The notes: generated by a model not told the origin, from the sequence alone. 13,579 nucleotides of DNA from an uncultured Prevotella sp. (GCA_900546605.1 URDV01000031.1:1-13579); one strand, 5' to 3'; counted from the first letter of the stretch, positions 1 through 7,914 are shown. Translations and numbers: made by a program.

Positions 1-109
1 AAGGGCAAAAGCCTTCATCCTTAAACACATACGCCTCGTCGTATTCTACGCCGTATGATAACAAGTAAACATAGGTTTCATCGGTCACGTAGCCCGCTAC
101 ACTTCCTCT
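1..109 (-). CDS. possible partial ORF running off the left edge
   Basis: A minus-strand frame is open from just after a TGA at 110-112 to the window edge. It reads ...GYVTDETYVYLLSYGVEYDE then AYVFKDEG, a protein-like composition. No ATG is present in this frame. A GTG at 86-88 is the only obvious start, and GTG starts are uncommon here. It lies 37 bases downstream of the ABC transporter stop on the same strand. I do not recognise the family. It could be a gene start, a remnant, or chance. Confidence 0.22.
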
Positions 110-146
110 TCAACCTATAATCAACTGATTTTGAATACCTACTTAC

Positions 147-1982
147 TTACAATTGCTGCATGTCATTTAAGCGCTTGTAATAGCCACCCATTTTGAGCAA
201 TTCGTCATGTGTGCCACGTTCTACAATGTGTCCTTCGTAAAGCACGCATATCTCGTCAGCATTCTTAATGGTCGACAGTCGGTGTGCTATGGCTATGGTG
301 GTACGTGTCTTCATCAAGCGTTCAAGTGCCTCTTGCACCAAGCGTTCACTCTCAGTGTCGAGTGCCGATGTGGCCTCATCGAGTATGAGTATGGCTGGGT
401 TTTTGAGCACAGCACGCGCTATTGACACACGCTGACGTTGTCCGCCCGACAAGCGGCAACCTCTATCGCCCACCTTGGTGTCGTAGCCATGCTCACTCTC
501 CATTATGAAATCGTGGGCATTGGCTATCTTGGCAGCCTCAACCACTTGCTCCATGGTAGCATTTTCAACGCCAAAGGTGATGTTGTTGTAAAAGGTGTCG
601 TTAAACAAAATGGCCTCTTGGTTGACATTGCCTATCAGAGCACGAAGGTCAGACAAAGCAAGCGACTTTACATTTACACCATCAATGCATATTTCGCCCC
701 CTGTAACATCATGATAGCGCGGCAAAAGGTCGACCAATGTCGACTTGCCCGAACCACTCTGCCCCACAAGGGCTATGGTTTGTCCGCGATGCACTGTTAG
801 GTTCACCCCTTGCAACACGGGTGTGGTGCCATTGTACGAAAAACTCACATTGCGGAACTCTATGCTATCGTTTAGCCCACTAACATGAGTGGGATGGGTA
901 GGTTCGGTTATAGGATTTTCGGCATTCAGTATTTTATTAACGCGATCAACTGAAGCCATGCCCTTAGGTATGGCATATGAGGCCTTTGAAAAATCTTTTA
1001 ACGGCTGAATGATGCTATAAAGTATGACCATGTAAAATATAAAGGTAGGCGCATCAATGGGCGAATGGTCAGAAAATATGAGTGTGCCACCATACCACAA
1101 CACCAACACGATGAGTGTTGTGCCCAGAAATTCACTCACGGGGTGAGCCGATGCTTGGCGTATTTGCACTCGGTTGGATGCCGAACGGAACTCATCGGTG
1201 GCCTTATCAAAGCGAGCTACCATTTTGTGTTCGGCTGTGAAGGCTTTAATAATGCGCATGCCTCCTAACGTTTCTTCAAGTTGTGCCATCGTGTCGCTCC
1301 ACTTGTTTTGGGCTTCAAGGCTCTTGTGCTTTAGCTTGCGCCCTATGCGCCCCATGGCCCACCCCATTAAGGGCAACACGATGATGGTGAACAAGGTAAG
1401 CTGCCACGAGGTGTAGATGAGTACACCAAAATAGCATATCAAAAGTATGGGATTCTTGATGAGCATGTCGAGCGACCCTGTAATAGAATTTTCTATTTCG
1501 TTTACATCGCCACTCATGCGGGCAATGATGTCGCCTTTACGCTCATCGCTAAAAAAAGACAAAGGGAGGGAAATAATTTTGTGATATACGTGGCTACGTA
1601 TATCGCGCACTATGCCTGTGCGCAATGGCACCATAATGGCAACTGATGCAAAGTAGCAACCCGTTTTTAAAAACGTGGCGGTGATAAGGAATAAGCCTAT
1701 AAAGAGCAAGGCGGTGGCCGCTCCATATTGGTCCATCAGTTCGGTGGTGTACCAATACATATTGTTCACTGCGATGTCTTTCATGCTCATGCCAGCCGCA
1801 GTCCAAGGTATGAACTCGTAGCGATTTTGATCAATGCCAAAGAGCATTTGCAACATGGGTATAATGCTGACGAACGAGAACACATTCAGCACTGCTGATA
1901 GCAAGTTAAACACGAGTGAGCCTACAAGGTAGCCTTTGTATGGGGTGACGAACTGCCGCATGACGCGGAAAAATTCTTTCAT
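147..1982 (-). CDS. ABC transporter half-molecule (MsbA/lipid-exporter-like), permease fused to ATPase
   Basis: This 611-residue protein is a complete ABC exporter half-transporter that would work as a homodimer in the inner membrane. Residues 1 to about 340 form the transmembrane domain, with hydrophobic stretches near 18-48, 88-118, 177-207 and 286-325. The ATPase follows: Walker A GQSGSGKST at 407-415, Q-loop around NQE 454-456, signature LSGGQ 511-515, Walker B ILILDE 531-536 and H-loop histidine 567. All catalytic motifs are intact. Length and order fit the MsbA/multidrug exporter family, which flips lipids or amphipathic compounds, but sequence alone does not fix the substrate. The ATG at 1980-1982 is preceded by AAAGG about 3-7 bases upstream and gives a normal N-terminus. 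The gene sits downstream of the YfhO gene on the same strand, but a terminator and a likely promoter separate them, so it is probably its own transcription unit. Confidence 0.93.
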   Translation of the reverse strand: MKEFFRVMRQFVTPYKGYLVGSLVFNLLSAVLNVFSFVSIIPMLQMLFGIDQNRYEFIPWTAAGMSMKDIAVNNMYWYTTELMDQYGAATALLFIGLFLITATFLKTGCYFASVAIMVPLRTGIVRDIRSHVYHKIISLPLSFFSDERKGDIIARMSGDVNEIENSITGSLDMLIKNPILLICYFGVLIYTSWQLTLFTIIVLPLMGWAMGRIGRKLKHKSLEAQNKWSDTMAQLEETLGGMRIIKAFTAEHKMVARFDKATDEFRSASNRVQIRQASAHPVSEFLGTTLIVLVLWYGGTLIFSDHSPIDAPTFIFYMVILYSIIQPLKDFSKASYAIPKGMASVDRVNKILNAENPITEPTHPTHVSGLNDSIEFRNVSFSYNGTTPVLQGVNLTVHRGQTIALVGQSGSGKSTLVDLLPRYHDVTGGEICIDGVNVKSLALSDLRALIGNVNQEAILFNDTFYNNITFGVENATMEQVVEAAKIANAHDFIMESEHGYDTKVGDRGCRLSGGQRQRVSIARAVLKNPAILILDEATSALDTESERLVQEALERLMKTRTTIAIAHRLSTIKNADEICVLYEGHIVERGTHDELLKMGGYYKRLNDMQQL

Positions 1983-2016
1983 TTGCCTTTATGGGTTTAA
2001 ATAAAAATAAATTGTG

Positions 2017-2048
2017 CAAAGTAAGGGATAATGCGGCAAAATTACGAA
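2017..2048 (-). promoter_or_regulatory. likely promoter of the ABC transporter gene
   Basis: On the minus strand TTACTTTG (2017-2024), followed by CAC, is close to the Bacteroidetes -7 element TAnnTTTG. A weak -33 candidate TTCG lies 20 bases upstream (2045-2048). The expected transcript start is about 30 bases before the ATG at 1982. The -33 match is poor, so the call rests mainly on the -7 element and its position. Confidence 0.4.
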
Positions 2049-2152
2049 TTATTATTTACAATTCTCTTATAAGTGGTGTTCAATATGATTGATGGCTATC
2101 AATATGGGGTGTTTTTGCATCACATGTGCATTTTGAACATAGCACTATGTGC

Positions 2153-2200
2153 AAAAAAAGCAATGCAGTAACACTTGAACAGGTATTGCTGCATTGCTTT
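2153..2200 (-). terminator. intrinsic terminator of the YidE-YfhO operon
   Basis: Perfect 12-bp arms AAAGCAATGCAG (2157-2168) and CTGCATTGCTTT (2189-2200) enclose a 20-base loop. Read on the minus strand, the stem is followed at once by seven T residues (A-run 2153-2159). It lies 114 bases past the YfhO stop and upstream of the ABC transporter promoter, so it should end the upstream operon. The rest of the 1983-2313 gap holds the ABC promoter, small AT-rich hairpins (for example ATTGAT-GGCT-ATCAAT at 2088-2103) and the repeat at 2239-2299. Confidence 0.85.
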
Positions 2201-2238
2201 GGTTTACTATTGAAGTTTTGTGTTTTTTCTAATTTTAC

Positions 2239-2299
2239 TATACAACCCATTGGCGGAATTCTTGGTGAACGGGTGAACCTGTCAACTTGTTCACCCGTT
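2239..2299. repeat. dispersed repeat, copy 1: CATTGGCGGAATT plus hairpin
   Basis: The motif CATTGGCGGAATT is followed by an 11-bp perfect inverted repeat, AACGGGTGAAC (2268-2278) and GTTCACCCGTT (2289-2299), with loop CTGTCAACTT. It starts 15 bases after the YfhO stop. On the plus strand the stem is followed by TTTTCT; on the minus (YfhO) strand there is no T-run, so it is not the main terminator. A related element occurs at 6716-6758. Confidence 0.5.
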
Positions 2300-2313
2300 T
2301 TCTAAATTACTTC

Positions 2314-4914
2314 TTATACCTCCGTTTTTCGGCAATTGCGCCACACGGCTATAGCAAACAATGCTACCACTAAGAGCAAAGCTACATAGGCTATGGTATT
2401 GGTAGTAGTGATGCTGGCTGGGCGGAAGGTCATTTGCACCTCATGCTTGCCTGCTGGCACCTTCAAGGCACGTAACACGTAGTTAACGCGTCCCAACTCA
2501 GCAAGCTTACCATCAATGGTAACTGTCCAACCCGGATAATATATTTCAGAGAACACTACCAAGCCTCCCTTGGCTGACTCTACGGTGTACTTCAAGTCGT
2601 TGGGAGCATATTGTTGCAAACTTACGCTACCTGAATCAAGTGCTGTGCCCTCGAGTGTTGAACGGAACTTTTCATCGGCCACAGCAACATGCTTGGTATC
2701 AAGTTTGCCAAGTGCTGCCATTTCAGCATCGGCATTCTTTACAAAGTTGAGTTGGCGTACAAACCACCCATTGCCATTAGCATAGGGATTTTCAATAACT
2801 TGGTTTGCCTGCTTACCAAACATGATGTACTTGGTGTTGAGCATATTGAGCACTGCCGCTACACTATCGCCTGGCACACGCGTCATGTCACCCTCTGCAT
2901 TGTTTATGGCATCGGCTAAGTGCTGTATTTCAGCATTTAGTTGTCGGTCAATCAAGTCTTGATAGCGATGCAACTTGGCTGCATGGTAACCACCAATGCT
3001 ATGATGATAGTAAGAGGTGGCGTTAGTCGTTTCGTTAAACGGACTGCCGCCTGTGCTAAGATTCAACACGCGATAGTAACTCTTGTCTTGCAATATGCGT
3101 GCATCGGCTGGTGACTTGGCAAAGCCTTCACTCTGTGTTGTTTCGTCGGTAAACGAGTCGTCGTTAAGATAGCGTTTATCAATTTGCCACAAGTCGGCCA
3201 AACAGATAAGGGCTAAGAGTGAACAGCACATCCACCCCTTTAACTTGTCGGTGGCATAGGCCCACAACACTAACATGCCTAACACTATAATGCAAGCTGA
3301 ACGCAAAGCATCGGCCGATAGTATGGCATGGTGCATAGAGGTGATAGCTGCCATGTAACGCCCTATAAGGTCGGCAGGGAAGCCTGCTTGACGCATCATG
3401 TCGAAGGTTTGCATGTCGGCTGTCGATATGCAGTCGCCCGCTACACCAGGAGCTACCCACAACAACAGGCTTAAGCCTAATGTTAAAACGCTGGCTACTG
3501 GCAGACCTATGCGCTTGCATAATGGGGCACCCTTCCAACTGGTAAGGTTAAAGAGTTGCTTGTTACGCGATATTTCATACAAACAGAGCACTGCCAACAA
3601 GGGCATGGTAAATTCTGCTATAACCAATGCAGAACTTACGGTGCGGAACTTGGCATACATGGGCAAATGGTCGATAAAGAAGTCAGTCACTCCTATGTTT
3701 TTGCCCCAAGCAAAGAACAGGCTCAACAGGGTGGCTGCTAATAGGCCCCACTTGACAGGTCCCTTTACATAGAACAAGCCTAATATGAACAAGAAGCATA
3801 CAAAGGCTCCAATATAAACGGGGCCTACGGTGAAGGGTTGGTCGCCCCAATATAATTGTACTCCAGGAGGATAGGCTTGAATGTTGGCTTGTTGCATAGC
3901 AGCTTGCGTTTGTCCCGCACACTGGTAAAAGTCATCGTAGCCTGGTAGATCCTCTACCCCATCGCGGTCGAGAATAGATTGTGAGCCACCTCCTTTGTAA
4001 TCGGGCACAAGCAACGTGAGTGTTTCGTCTATGCCATAGCTCCACATTGTTATGTAGTCGCGGTCAAGTCCATCAGTTTGCTTTTGTGCCGTTTCGCCTT
4101 TTGCCGCGGGTTGCGGAGTGAGTTCGGCCTTACCACGCATTGACTCTTTGGCATACTCATAGGTGTGATATATGTTAGGCAGATTGGCTGCCACGCCTAA
4201 CACACCTGCTACGGCCAACACGGCAGTGGCCTTGAGCCATGAACCTAACTTATGGCGCACAATGGCATCAACAAAATAGGCTATCACCAAAAAGAGCATG
4301 ACGAACAAGAAGTAGTAGGTCATTTGCATATGGTTGCTCATTACCTGAAAGGCTGTGAACAAGGCTGTTACAGCGGCACCCCACAAGTACTTGCCACGAT
4401 AACACAATATAAGGCCGCCTATGGTGGGAGGTATGAATGCAAGGGTCATCACCTTCCATATATGTCCTGCTGCAATAATAATCATAAAGTAGGACGAAAA
4501 GGCCCATAGCACAGCTCCAAGTGCTGCTAAGTAGGGCTTAAAGTTGAATGCACGCAGCAAGATGTAAAAGCCCAACAAATAAAGGAATAAATAACTTATT
4601 GCTGGGAACCAATGTCCTGTGCCGAGTCCGTAAATCTGCGAAAGTGCCGAAACGGTGTCGGTGGCACTATACGTGGGTGCCGTTTGATAAGTAGGCATAC
4701 CACTGAATATGGCATTTGACCATCGAGTAGTTTCACCACCATGAGTGGCTCGATACTCTTTTTGCTCTTGTCCGAGCCCAACTGCAGCTACGCTGTCGTG
4801 CCCGCCTAAAACGAGGCCTTCGCTCAACGGCGAAATGAAATAGGCCACGCTTACTGCTAAGAAGATGAGCACTACCAGCAGGTCTGCTTGAATTTTTTTG
4901 AAAATGCTTTGCAT
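2314..4914 (-). CDS. YfhO-family polytopic membrane protein
   Basis: This 866-residue multi-pass protein has the hallmarks of the YfhO family (GT-C-like membrane proteins). The N-terminus has a transmembrane helix, then a loop with GGHDSVAAVGLGQEQKEY and the RWSNAIFSGMPTYQ motif. Many hydrophobic helices follow. A soluble domain near the C-terminus contains YYPGW (about 792-796), TIDGK, NYVLRALKVPAGKHEV and a final helix. In Bacillus and Listeria, YfhO proteins help glycosylate lipoteichoic acid. Bacteroidales lack that polymer, so the substrate here is unknown, though sugar transfer to a surface glycan is plausible. I chose the ATG at 4912-4914 because it puts the first helix directly after MQSIFKKIQADLL, as in relatives. 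The same frame opens at a GTG at 4998, which has an AAGGTGG just upstream and would add a 28-residue Thr/Gln-rich stretch. The YidE-type gene lies just upstream on the same strand, so the two are probably cotranscribed. Confidence 0.85.
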   Translation of the reverse strand: MQSIFKKIQADLLVVLIFLAVSVAYFISPLSEGLVLGGHDSVAAVGLGQEQKEYRATHGGETTRWSNAIFSGMPTYQTAPTYSATDTVSALSQIYGLGTGHWFPAISYLFLYLLGFYILLRAFNFKPYLAALGAVLWAFSSYFMIIIAAGHIWKVMTLAFIPPTIGGLILCYRGKYLWGAAVTALFTAFQVMSNHMQMTYYFLFVMLFLVIAYFVDAIVRHKLGSWLKATAVLAVAGVLGVAANLPNIYHTYEYAKESMRGKAELTPQPAAKGETAQKQTDGLDRDYITMWSYGIDETLTLLVPDYKGGGSQSILDRDGVEDLPGYDDFYQCAGQTQAAMQQANIQAYPPGVQLYWGDQPFTVGPVYIGAFVCFLFILGLFYVKGPVKWGLLAATLLSLFFAWGKNIGVTDFFIDHLPMYAKFRTVSSALVIAEFTMPLLAVLCLYEISRNKQLFNLTSWKGAPLCKRIGLPVASVLTLGLSLLLWVAPGVAGDCISTADMQTFDMMRQAGFPADLIGRYMAAITSMHHAILSADALRSACIIVLGMLVLWAYATDKLKGWMCCSLLALICLADLWQIDKRYLNDDSFTDETTQSEGFAKSPADARILQDKSYYRVLNLSTGGSPFNETTNATSYYHHSIGGYHAAKLHRYQDLIDRQLNAEIQHLADAINNAEGDMTRVPGDSVAAVLNMLNTKYIMFGKQANQVIENPYANGNGWFVRQLNFVKNADAEMAALGKLDTKHVAVADEKFRSTLEGTALDSGSVSLQQYAPNDLKYTVESAKGGLVVFSEIYYPGWTVTIDGKLAELGRVNYVLRALKVPAGKHEVQMTFRPASITTTNTIAYVALLLVVALFAIAVWRNCRKTEV

Positions 4915-5031
4915 ATATTGTTTTGTTTGTATTTGTTCTGTTTGTGGGGTTTCGGTTTGTTCTGAAGTTGTGAGGCTTATTTTGACCTCAAGACCCACCT
5001 TAAAATATTCTAAACTTACTTACCTGTGAAC

Positions 5032-6693
5032 CTACTGCGCCCAAAACATCACAATAAGCTGCGCTATGATAACTCTTAAGAACATGCCTAAAGGATAAAC
5101 TGTGGCGTAAGCCACTGAAGCTTTATCATTGCCAGGCAAAGAGTCGTTGACATACTGCAAGGCTATGGGGTTTGCCATAGCTCCACACAACATACCTGCT
5201 GTGGTGGCATAGCTGCGACGCGAAAGGAGAACACTCACTATGCTCATAATGATAACAGGAACGAGAGTGATGACAAGTGCTATGCCTATCCACCACAAAG
5301 CTTGTGGTTGCATAACGGTGGCTACAAAGTCCTTACCCGCATCAAGACCTAAGCACGCTAAATAAGTTGACAAGCCCAATGAACGCAACATTAGGTTGGC
5401 ACTGGTGGTGGTGTATGCCACCATGTGAAAACGCGGACCAAAGGCTCCTATGAGTATACCCATTACTATAGGGCCACCAGCCAAACCCAAGGTTACAGGA
5501 AACTTAATGCCTGGTATGAACACAGGTATGCTACCCAGCAACAAACCTAACACTATACCTATAAATATAGTAACCATGTTGGGCTCGTCAAGTCTGCGCA
5601 CCACATTGCCCAATTCATCAGCCACATGCTTTATGCTTTCGGCTTCGCCCACCACCGTAACACGGTCGCCCATACGAAGTATAAGATTAGGAGTTGCCAC
5701 CAACTGTATGCCGGAACGTTGCACACGGCTCACATTCACACCATAGCGATTGCGCAACTGCAAGTCGCCCAAATGACGCCCATTAATATTAGCACGCGTA
5801 ATAAGTATGCGCTGCGATATCAGCTTTGAGTCCAAAGCATTCCAATCAACATCGCCCGCATTCCAGTTTTTATCATCACGTTGCCCAAAGTAGAGGGTTA
5901 GCTGTGCCACTTGGCGAGTTTGTGTTATGACGAGTATGCGGTCATCCTTTTCGAGTATAGTTTGTGCATTGGGCAATATCACCTTGCCATCGCGCCACAA
6001 GCGCGACACCACAAACTTGCCCTCGTCCATGCCACTCAACTCGCCCAACGTGTGTCCAAAGGCAGCAGGATTGCACACTACAAATGAGGCAATAAAAGCC
6101 TCATCATCGTGGTCATCATCGGCAGCCTTTTCATGACGCGATAGCCAACCCTTAACAGGCAATAAGGCCAATATAACCCCCACCATGCCAAAGGCATAGG
6201 TAACGGCACAACTAAGGGCTGCACCCGAAGCTGGCATGCCCAGTTGCTTGAGCGTTTGTTGTGCTGCACCTAATGCGGGAGTGTTGGTGGTAGCACCGCA
6301 TAACACTCCCATCATGTCCTGCAAAGGCAATAGGCCCATCCAACCTGCCACCAAGGCTATAAGGGTGCCTAACGCCACTACACCCAAACCTAAAAGGTTG
6401 AGCGTGGTGCCACCCTTACGAAAGGTGCTCATAAAGCCAGGACCTACCTGCAAGCCCAATGTGTAAACAAACAATATAAGGCCAAAGCTCTCAGCATAGT
6501 TAAGCATCTGACTATCAACATGCAGCCCTATAGCTCCAGCCAAAATTCCAAAAAAGAAAACGTATGTCACGCCCAAACTAATGCCTTTAATACGCACTTT
6601 GCTCAAACCAAGTCCTAACGCGCTAATCAGGCAAATAACAATAACGGCTTGTATGGCCGATGGGGTGAGTAATGTGTTCGTTAACCAATTCAT
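5032..6693 (-). CDS. YidE/AspT-type transporter with two RCK_C (TrkA-C) domains
   Basis: This 553-residue inner-membrane protein matches the aspartate:alanine exchanger (AspT)/YidE/YbjL family in length and plan. An N-terminal membrane half (about 10-180) and a C-terminal membrane half (about 372-553) are internal duplicates: GATTNTPAL at 133-141 mirrors GAMANPIAL at 504-512. Two cytoplasmic TrkA-C/RCK_C-like domains lie between them, about 200-270 and 285-360 (the second with ILITRANINGRHLGDL). AspT exchanges aspartate for alanine; for YidE-type proteins in this phylum the substrate is not established. The ATG at 6691-6693 precedes a normal first helix. The gene ends in TAG, and the same frame meets TAA after three more codons. 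A near-consensus promoter sits about 110 bases upstream inside a tandem repeat. The YfhO gene follows on the same strand. Confidence 0.9.
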   Translation of the reverse strand: MNWLTNTLLTPSAIQAVIVICLISALGLGLSKVRIKGISLGVTYVFFFGILAGAIGLHVDSQMLNYAESFGLILFVYTLGLQVGPGFMSTFRKGGTTLNLLGLGVVALGTLIALVAGWMGLLPLQDMMGVLCGATTNTPALGAAQQTLKQLGMPASGAALSCAVTYAFGMVGVILALLPVKGWLSRHEKAADDDHDDEAFIASFVVCNPAAFGHTLGELSGMDEGKFVVSRLWRDGKVILPNAQTILEKDDRILVITQTRQVAQLTLYFGQRDDKNWNAGDVDWNALDSKLISQRILITRANINGRHLGDLQLRNRYGVNVSRVQRSGIQLVATPNLILRMGDRVTVVGEAESIKHVADELGNVVRRLDEPNMVTIFIGIVLGLLLGSIPVFIPGIKFPVTLGLAGGPIVMGILIGAFGPRFHMVAYTTTSANLMLRSLGLSTYLACLGLDAGKDFVATVMQPQALWWIGIALVITLVPVIIMSIVSVLLSRRSYATTAGMLCGAMANPIALQYVNDSLPGNDKASVAYATVYPLGMFLRVIIAQLIVMFWAQ

Positions 6694-6715
6694 GGTCAGC
6701 TTAATATATTATATT

Positions 6716-6758
6716 TTATACGCATTGGCAGAATTAGTAAACAAATTGACAAGTTTAC
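6716..6758. repeat. dispersed repeat, copy 2: CATTGGCAGAATT plus hairpin
   Basis: TATAC, then GCATTGGCAGAATT, is followed by GTAAAC and GTTTAC arms with a loop containing TTGACA. It matches the element at 2239-2299 in order and in the 13-base core (one difference). Stem bases differ in a paired way: GTAAAC/GTTTAC here, GTGAAC/GTTCAC there. It lies in the 5' leader of the YidE-type gene. Confidence 0.45.
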
Positions 6759-6805
6759 CAAGATTTACACCAATGTTATTTTTAATGTTGTTTTGATTAT
6801 GATTT

Positions 6806-6982
6806 GCAAAGGTAGTGCAAGGCGAGAGAAGAGCAAAATGAAAGTCGAAGAACTTTCATTTTCTCTGCCGAGCCGAAGCCTACCTTCGCGCAGCAAAGGA
6901 GTGCAAGGCGAGAGAAGAGCAAAATGAAAGTCAAAGAACTTTCATTTTCTCTGCCGAGCCGAAGCCTACCTTCGCGCAGCAA
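6806..6982. repeat. 86-87 bp tandem repeat, two copies, with internal hairpins
   Basis: Copy 1 (6806-6892) and copy 2 (6893-6978) start with GCAAAGG and end with CTTCGCGCA; a third GCAA follows. Over about 82 bases they differ only at 6847 (G) versus 6933 (A). A single T is also missing at the start of copy 2 (GGTAGTG versus GGAGTG). Each copy carries AAAATGAAAGT and ACTTTCATTTT, a long AT-rich hairpin with flanking GAG/CTC, and a smaller CGAAG/CTTCG hairpin. It contains no credible gene. Confidence 0.9.
6807..6837 (-). promoter_or_regulatory. near-consensus promoter of the YidE-YfhO operon
   Basis: On the minus strand TTTG (6834-6837), a 19-base spacer and TACCTTTG (6807-6814) match the Bacteroidetes -33/-7 consensus exactly. 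The predicted start near 6800 gives a 5' leader of about 107 bases before the ATG at 6693. The -33 element and spacer lie inside tandem-repeat copy 1. Copy 2 has the same -33 and spacer but reads TCCTTTG at the -7, so it is probably inactive. Confidence 0.75.
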
Positions 6983-7010
6983 TTAACCACAAAAACTGAT
7001 GCCTATATAC

Positions 7011-7048
7011 AGAAAAAACCTGCACACCATACAATGATGGTGCACAGG
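7011..7048 (-). terminator. intrinsic terminator of a minus-strand small transcript
   Basis: Read on the minus strand, CCTGTGCACCAT (7048-7037) and ATGGTGTGCAGG (7030-7019) form a 12-bp stem with two G-U pairs and a 6-base loop. Six T residues follow (7018-7013). On the plus strand the two G-U pairs become C/A mismatches, so the structure is built for minus-strand RNA. An outer repeat, AACCACAAAAA (6985-6995) with TTTTTGTGGTT (7056-7066), brackets it. Confidence 0.75.
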
Positions 7049-7193
7049 CGCACTTTTTTTGTGGTTCACAATCATTTCACAACGATAGGCCCTTATCAAG
7101 GTGCAAAGCGACATTATATATCTAAAAACTAAAAATACCACCGTATTCATAACATTTTTAGCATCGCTTTTGACCACATTTTAATGAAAAACA
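7013..7193 (-). ncRNA. candidate small RNA of about 180 nt
   Basis: A good promoter (7199-7230) and an intrinsic terminator (7011-7048) define a short minus-strand transcript in the gap between the YidE-type and methyltransferase-like genes. The only longer frame in it begins at GTG and runs through the terminator stem, so coding looks unlikely. Visible pairing: GTGGT near the 5' end with ACCAC near the terminator, AAAGCGA with TCGCTTT, and an inner hairpin CTAAAAAT/ATTTTTAG. The size would suit 6S RNA, but the strongly asymmetric 3' side does not clearly match it. I do not recognise the family. Confidence 0.45.
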
Positions 7194-7198
7194 CACGG

Positions 7199-7230
7199 CA
7201 AATATACGTAGTTTATATATTACACACAAA
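7199..7230 (-). promoter_or_regulatory. promoter of the candidate small RNA
   Basis: On the minus strand TTTG (7227-7230), a 20-base spacer and TATATTTG (7199-7206) match the Bacteroidetes consensus fully. The expected start is near 7192-7194. It is divergent from the methyltransferase-like gene promoter about 100 bases away. Confidence 0.65.
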
Positions 7231-7287
7231 CTTATAACTAAAAAAGTTCTATTTTGATGAAATAATTAGCAATTTAGGCTGAATACT

Positions 7288-7318
7288 GCACACACTAACA
7301 CAAAAGTGTGTAACTTTG
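7288..7318 (+). promoter_or_regulatory. promoter with overlapping palindrome before the methyltransferase-like gene
   Basis: TAACTTTG (7311-7318) is a good -7 element; the -33 position holds only TGCA (7288-7291). An inverted repeat ACACACT (7290-7296), 8 bases, AGTGTGT (7305-7311) fills the spacer and touches the -7 box, as an operator would. The ATG at 7324 is only 6 bases past the -7 box, so a transcript from here would be leaderless or nearly so. Confidence 0.5.
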
Positions 7319-7323
7319 CTATT

Positions 7324-7914
7324 ATGATAACCCCTTTGCATCACCACATAGCTAAACGCACATGGAATTGGCTGACACGCTTTCGTCATCGCCAAGGATA
7401 TGGCATACATTCGCCCTACGCCTTTAACTTTGTTACGGGCGTGGTGTATGAATCGGGGCATTATTATGCCGATGCTATGCTTAAAAAGGTGTATGCTCAA
7501 GCACAACAGCAACAGCGTCAGGGCCTGCGACTTAAAGATTGCAGACTGCTCTTTCGTCTGGCTAACTTTCAACAAGCACATTGTTGTCGCTTGGTTGGCT
7601 ACGACATGAAATGCTTGCCCGTTAAATTTATGCAAGCCGCTTGCGCTCACACACGCTATGTGACCGATGCACAAGCTATGGCCGACATGGTGATGGCAGC
7701 TCCCTTATGGCCCCAGCTTGCAACCTCTTTAATTGAATCATTACCAGTAGGCGGCATGTTGGTGCTTAACCAAGTGGCGGGAGCTAACAAGCAAGCATGG
7801 CTGCAACTGCTACAGCACCCAAATGCTGTTATTGCCTTTGACTTGCACGACTTTGGCATCATCATTAACCATCCCGACTTGCAACGGCAACACTATGTGG
7901 TAAACTTTTATTAA
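7324..7914 (+). CDS. methyltransferase-like protein with reduced core (hypothetical)
   Basis: This 196-residue protein resembles a Bacteroidetes group of class I SAM-dependent methyltransferase-like proteins. The N-terminus has RHRQGYGIHSPYAFNFV (21-37), the HGIHSP-type signature I associate with that group, then DCRLLFRLANF (72-82). The C-terminus AFDLHDFGIIINHPDLQRQH (171-190) also fits. Usual members are somewhat longer, and here I see no glycine-rich SAM-binding loop: the region after RLLFRLANF reads QQAHCCRLVGYDM. It may have lost catalysis or bind something else. I chose the ATG at 7324 because the frame's earlier GTG (7306) would place the -7 promoter element inside the coding region. 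The adenosyltransferase gene starts 93 bases downstream on the same strand and could be cotranscribed. The family assignment comes from motif memory and is moderate at best. Confidence 0.6.
   Translation: MITPLHHHIAKRTWNWLTRFRHRQGYGIHSPYAFNFVTGVVYESGHYYADAMLKKVYAQAQQQQRQGLRLKDCRLLFRLANFQQAHCCRLVGYDMKCLPVKFMQAACAHTRYVTDAQAMADMVMAAPLWPQLATSLIESLPVGGMLVLNQVAGANKQAWLQLLQHPNAVIAFDLHDFGIIINHPDLQRQHYVVNFY

Noticed and set aside
6983..7177. 64-residue minus-strand ORF in the small-RNA region
   Set aside because: It starts at GTG and reads through the terminator stem and T-run; the region is better explained as non-coding RNA.
7249..7674. 141-residue minus-strand ORF opposite the methyltransferase-like gene
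   Set aside because: It is antisense to a better-supported gene and covers that gene's promoter and start.
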